Shown here in pieces: positions 6,211 through 9,366 of a stretch of 9,366 nt of DNA. The stretch lies in contig DATEQV010000394.1 of NCBI GenBank assembly GCA_035272265.1, positions 1 to 9,366 of the forward strand, written 5' to 3'. Source of the stretch: Acidisphaera sp035272265. GTDB lineage: Bacteria; Pseudomonadota; Alphaproteobacteria; Acetobacterales; Acetobacteraceae. The position numbers were made by a program, and so were the translations under genes. The notes beneath the pieces are model-generated. The model did no database searches, was not told the DNA's origin, and saw only the letters and a list, made by a program, of their open reading frames with translations. The stretch's first letter is position 1; every line of letters begins with the position of its first letter.

Positions 6211-6224
6211 TCTTGTTGACAAGA
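6211..6224. promoter_or_regulatory. Palindrome with embedded TTGACA upstream of the hydrolase gene
   Basis: TCTTGT (6211-6216) and ACAAGA (6219-6224) are perfect 6-bp inverted repeats around TG. The consensus -35 hexamer TTGACA occupies 6216-6221. With 17-nt spacing the -10 would fall on GGATGG (6239-6244), a poor match that also serves as a possible ribosome binding site 7 nt before the ATG at 6252. There is no T-run after it, so it is not a transcription terminator. It is best read as a candidate operator or promoter element in the 58-nt gap between the transporter and the hydrolase. Confidence 0.35.
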
Positions 6225-6251
6225 GGGGCGCGGGCGTCGGATGGCTGTGCC

Positions 6252-7148
6252 ATGCGGCGCGCGCTGATTCGCTCCCTGATGGCACTGGCCCCGCTGGCAC
6301 TCGCCATGGTGGCGCCGTGCGAGGCCGCGCGCGCCCAGCAGACCCTGTCGGCGGGCAGCCGCTGGTTCACCACCAGCGACGGCGTCCGGCTGCACTACTG
6401 GGAAGCCGGGCGGCCGTCGGCGCACACGATCGTGCTGGTGCCGGGCTGGACCATGCCGGGCTGGATCTTCGGCCCGCAGCTGCAGGCGCTGTCGGGCAGC
6501 TATCACGTCGTCGCCTTCGACCCGCGCGGCCAGGGCGAGAGCGACACGCCGCCCACCGGCTACGAGCCGGGCCGGCGCGGCCAGGACATCGCCGAGCTGG
6601 TCGCGGTGCTCGGCGCCGGGCCGGTCGTGCTGGGCGGCTGGTCGCTCGGCGTGCTCGATACGCTGGCCTATGCGCACGAATACGGCGATGCGAGCATTGC
6701 CGGCCTCGTGCTGGTCGACAACTCGGTCGGCGAGGATCCTGCGCCCGCGCCGTCGCACCACGTCCATACGCCGCATTCGCTCGCGCCGGTGACGCGCGAG
6801 ATCGAGATGCGCCGGTTCGTCGAGGGCATGTTCCTGCGCCCGCAGCCGGAAGAATATCTGCAGCTGCTGACCGACGCGACGCTGCATACGCCCGAGTTCG
6901 CGTCGCGCGAGCTGTTGCGCTATCCCGTCCCACGCACCTACTGGCGGGACGCGCTGTATGCCACCAATCGCCCGGTCCTCTACGTCGTACGGCCGCGCTT
7001 CGAGGCGCAGGCCGAGAACGTGGCGCGCCACGACCCGCTGGCGGAGACCGTCGTGATCAACGACGCGGGTCATGCGCTGTTCGTCGACGACGCGACGCGC
7101 TTCAACGCGCTGATCCGCGACTTCATCAGCCGACGCATCTGGCGCTGA
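6252..7148 (+). CDS. Exported alpha/beta-hydrolase
   Basis: A 298-residue alpha/beta-hydrolase with a signal peptide (MRRALIRSLMALAPLALAM..., probable cleavage after ARA at residue 28), so it should act in the periplasm or outside the cell. Core motifs in order are VLVPGWTMPGW (61-71, oxyanion-hole loop), FDPRGQGESD (89-98), the nucleophile elbow GGWSLG (128-133) with Ser131, and AGHALF (272-277) with His274. The third catalytic residue is unclear. The usual Asp after strand 7 is not obvious in VLYVVRPRFEAQAE (242-255), so Glu251, or Glu161/Asp162 after strand 6, may serve. The family covers esterases, lipases, dehalogenases and lactonases, and the substrate cannot be chosen from sequence. 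I start at ATG 6252, where the secretory signal begins, with GGATGG 7 nt upstream. The next gene begins 2-32 nt downstream, so co-expression is likely. Confidence 0.88.
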   Translation: MRRALIRSLMALAPLALAMVAPCEAARAQQTLSAGSRWFTTSDGVRLHYWEAGRPSAHTIVLVPGWTMPGWIFGPQLQALSGSYHVVAFDPRGQGESDTPPTGYEPGRRGQDIAELVAVLGAGPVVLGGWSLGVLDTLAYAHEYGDASIAGLVLVDNSVGEDPAPAPSHHVHTPHSLAPVTREIEMRRFVEGMFLRPQPEEYLQLLTDATLHTPEFASRELLRYPVPRTYWRDALYATNRPVLYVVRPRFEAQAENVARHDPLAETVVINDAGHALFVDDATRFNALIRDFISRRIWR

Positions 7149-7180
7149 GCGTGGCTGCCTCAACGACTCAGGTGCCGCCG

Positions 7181-9366
7181 ATGGGCCGGCGCGCGTTGTG
7201 GGCGCTGTTCCTGGTCTCGCTCGCGGCCGTCGGCTACGAGACGGCGCTGACCCGCTACTTCGCCGTCGCGAAGTGGTCGGAATACGGCTACTGGGTCATC
7301 TCCATCGTCATGGCCGGCTTCGCGCTGTCGGGCGTGGTGATGGCGCTGGCGCGCGATGCTTTCGCGCGAAACGGGGCGCGTCTGCTGGCGGTGTTGCCGC
7401 CGCTGCTCGTGGGCAGCGCGGCGGTCGGCTACCATTTCGTGACGACGAACCCGTTCAACCCGCTGCAACTGCAGAACGCGGCCACGTGGCAGCCGCAGAT
7501 CGTCAACATCGCCGGCTACTACGCCGCACTGCTGCCGTTCTTCTTCGCCACCGGCATCTATGTCAGCCTGTGTTTCGTCCTGAACGACCGCATCGTCGGG
7601 CGCGTGTATGCGTACGACCTGACCGGCGCTGGCGCGGGCGCGCTGGCGGTGCTCGTGCTGATGTTCGTGCTGCACCCGTTCGACCTCGTGCCGGCGCTGC
7701 TGCCGCCGCTCGCACTCGCGGCACTGTTCGCGCCGCGCTGGCGGAGGGCGAGCCTCGCGGCTTCGGTCGCCGTGCTGGTCGCGGGCGAGGCGCTGCTGCT
7801 GGGCGATCCGCAGGCCGCGTTCAATGACTTCAAGGCGATCTATGCGCCGTTGCACACGCCTGACGCGCGCGTCGTCGCCGAGCGACGGACGCCGCGCGGC
7901 GACTACATGCTGCTCGATGACTTCACCGAGCGCGTGGACACCGACATCTCGAACAACGCCGGGATGATGGGGCTGGCTGATCCGCCGCGCACCTACGGCC
8001 TGTATCGCGACGGCAACCGGATCGCCGCGCTGCCCAAGCCGGGGGCGCTCGATGTCGGCTATGCGTCGTCGGCGCTCGATGCGCTGCCCTATACGCTGAT
8101 CGCGAAGGCAAGCGTGCTGGTCGCCGGCGCGTCGGGCGGGTTCCGTGCCGCCGCACCGCTGGCGCTGGGTGCCGGCAAGGTGGACGTGCTGGAACCCGAT
8201 CCCGTGCTGAACGGCGCTCTGCATCACGGGCTCGGCCCGTCGCCGGCGCCGCCGGCGGACGCCCGCGTACGCGTGCTCGGCATCGGGCCGCTCGCGGCGG
8301 TGGAGGCCTACGGGCCGTACGACATCATCGACATCTCGTCGGACTTCCTCGATGCGGCCGAGGCGAACGCGACGGCGCTGACCACGGACGCGCTCGCCGC
8401 CGATCTGCGCGCGCTGGCGCCCGAGGGGATCGTCTCGATCCCGGTCTCGATCCGCGATTTTCCGGTCTATGCGCTGCGTACGCTGGCGACCGCGCGGGAC
8501 GCGCTGCGTCAGGCGGGGATCGACGATCCCGCCGCGCACGTCATCGCCTACCGCTCGGCGTGGAACGTGCGCGTGCTGCTGTCTCCCGCGTCGTGGTCGG
8601 CCGAGCGCATCGCGGCGGTGCGCGTGTGGTGCGACGAGCGGTCGTTCGACGTCGCCTACTACCCCGGCATCGACGTGCAGGCATCGAAGGCGAACATCTA
8701 CAACGACCTGCCCGCCGTCTCCTTCGCGCGCGGCGAGATCGAGAGCAGCGGACTGGACGACGCCATCGCCGACGAGGCCGGCGCCGTGCTGCACGGCCAG
8801 CCGACGCAGTCGGCCGAGGAGTTCAACCTCGATCCGCCGACGCTTGACCGGCCGTTTTTCTATGCGGTGCTGCGATTGTCCCGCATCGGCACGGTCCTGA
8901 AGCGGCTGGAGATCCTGCCGCAGGCCGAGGTGGGCGCGTTGGTGAACCTGGCCGTGCTGGCGCAGGCGGCGGTGCTGGCGCTGCTGGTGCTGGCGGTGCC
9001 GCTGTTCGCGCCCGGCCGCGTGCGCAGCGCGCGCGAGAACCTGGCGCGGGCGGCGATCTACTTTCCCGCGCTGGGTCTCGGTTTCCTGTTCATCGAGATC
9101 GCGGCGATCGAGCGGGCGAGCCTGTATCTGAACGACCGCACGACGGCGTTCGCGCTCGTGCTCACCGGGATGCTGATCTTCTCCGGGCTCGGCGCGCTGC
9201 TGGCGGGGCGCTACGAGGGACGCGAAAGGCATTCCGTCCGGGTTGCGGCCTTGGCGGTCGTGGCGTGGTGCGGGTTGATGGCGTTCGCCGCGACCCCGCT
9301 CGAGGTCGGCAGCCTGGCATGGCCGTTCGCGGTGCGCGCGGCACTCGTGCTGGCCGCGGTGGCGCC
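7181..9366 (+). CDS. Polytopic membrane protein with spermidine-synthase-like domain (partial)
   Basis: An open frame that runs off the window, giving 728 visible residues. It belongs to a family of uncharacterised large membrane proteins with a spermidine-synthase/methyltransferase fold between two helix blocks. The N-terminal block (1-208, about six or seven helices) has YETALTRYFAV (19-29) and LLPFFFATGIYVSL (117-130). The soluble part (about 215-570) has the nucleotide-binding strand VLVAGASGGF (312-321), the acidic strand end LEPDP (337-341), YDIIDISSDF (380-389) and DRPFFY (556-561). The C-terminal block, from about 585, has the strongest family signature, LGLGFLFIEIAAIER (631-645), followed by a helix with FSGLGALLAGR. 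The SAM or decarboxylated-SAM pocket is partly kept, but Ser and Phe interrupt the usual Gly-rich loop, so activity is uncertain. The start may instead be GTG 7151, 2 nt after the hydrolase stop; ATG 7181 has CAGG 8 nt upstream. Confidence 0.85.
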   Translation, partial: MGRRALWALFLVSLAAVGYETALTRYFAVAKWSEYGYWVISIVMAGFALSGVVMALARDAFARNGARLLAVLPPLLVGSAAVGYHFVTTNPFNPLQLQNAATWQPQIVNIAGYYAALLPFFFATGIYVSLCFVLNDRIVGRVYAYDLTGAGAGALAVLVLMFVLHPFDLVPALLPPLALAALFAPRWRRASLAASVAVLVAGEALLLGDPQAAFNDFKAIYAPLHTPDARVVAERRTPRGDYMLLDDFTERVDTDISNNAGMMGLADPPRTYGLYRDGNRIAALPKPGALDVGYASSALDALPYTLIAKASVLVAGASGGFRAAAPLALGAGKVDVLEPDPVLNGALHHGLGPSPAPPADARVRVLGIGPLAAVEAYGPYDIIDISSDFLDAAEANATALTTDALAADLRALAPEGIVSIPVSIRDFPVYALRTLATARDALRQAGIDDPAAHVIAYRSAWNVRVLLSPASWSAERIAAVRVWCDERSFDVAYYPGIDVQASKANIYNDLPAVSFARGEIESSGLDDAIADEAGAVLHGQPTQSAEEFNLDPPTLDRPFFYAVLRLSRIGTVLKRLEILPQAEVGALVNLAVLAQAAVLALLVLAVPLFAPGRVRSARENLARAAIYFPALGLGFLFIEIAAIERASLYLNDRTTAFALVLTGMLIFSGLGALLAGRYEGRERHSVRVAALAVVAWCGLMAFAATPLEVGSLAWPFAVRAALVLAAVA

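Noticed and set aside
6211..6224. TCTTGTTGACAAGA as a terminator after the transporter gene
   Set aside because: At most a 5-bp stem with a 4-nt loop, AT-rich stem and no following T-run; it fits an operator or promoter element better.
4664..6373. A 569-codon minus-strand open frame across the transporter gene
   Set aside because: It lies opposite a clear 14-helix transporter and consists of Arg/Gln/His/Ala-rich sequence without domains; it is a GC-driven shadow.
7160..9232. A 690-codon open frame on the minus strand opposite the membrane protein gene
   Set aside because: Its translation is Arg/His/Gln-rich low-complexity sequence with no fold or motif. It mirrors a well-supported membrane protein on the other strand and is an effect of high GC at third codon positions.
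1..9366. CRISPR array, tRNA/rRNA, insertion sequence, phage or toxin-antitoxin genes
   Set aside because: I looked for spaced repeats, transposase motifs, terminal inverted repeats and small paired genes on both strands and found none. The Uma2 gene is the only possible mobile-type gene and has no partner or boundary repeats.

Overview
The window is GC-rich (about 70% by hand counts of several lines) and has the gene content of an alphaproteobacterial chromosome. The best taxonomic hints are an IalB-family secreted protein directly upstream of rlmN, a Crp/Fnr-type regulator of the kind common in that class, and a ketopantoate reductase tail. A Rhodospirillales-like origin is a guess. I see no rRNA, tRNA, CRISPR array, insertion sequence or phage gene. 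The region looks mostly like ordinary chromosome with a few poorly understood genes.

Left part (1-3741). A truncated panE-type gene (3' end only) runs rightward and is followed by a small predicted lipoprotein gene. The lipoprotein gene meets a leftward set head-on: ialB-like (2888-2358), rlmN (2347-1169) and a Uma2-family nuclease-fold gene (1149-550). These three are spaced by 10 and 19 nt, so they probably form one transcription unit. The Uma2 gene is clearly less GC-rich than rlmN and its 3' end overlaps the lipoprotein gene by 31 nt on opposite strands. Divergent from ialB is a Crp/Fnr-family regulator (3043-3741). The 154-nt divergent spacer holds two short dyads and a plausible promoter.

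Middle (3742-4627). A leftward YcxB-like two-helix membrane protein converges on the regulator gene and diverges from the genes to its right.

Right part (4628-9366). Three rightward genes follow: a 14-helix DHA2-type drug efflux transporter, an exported alpha/beta-hydrolase, and a very large membrane protein with a spermidine-synthase-like Rossmann domain between two membrane blocks. The last gene is cut by the window end. The hydrolase and the membrane protein are 2-32 nt apart and are very likely co-transcribed. The transporter is 58 nt upstream, and that gap contains a perfect TTGACA inside a short palindrome, so the pair may also have its own promoter.

The least described part is the hydrolase plus membrane spermidine-synthase-like pair. 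It is a reasonable candidate for an uncharacterised envelope or small-molecule modification system, but nothing in the sequence proves a substrate.
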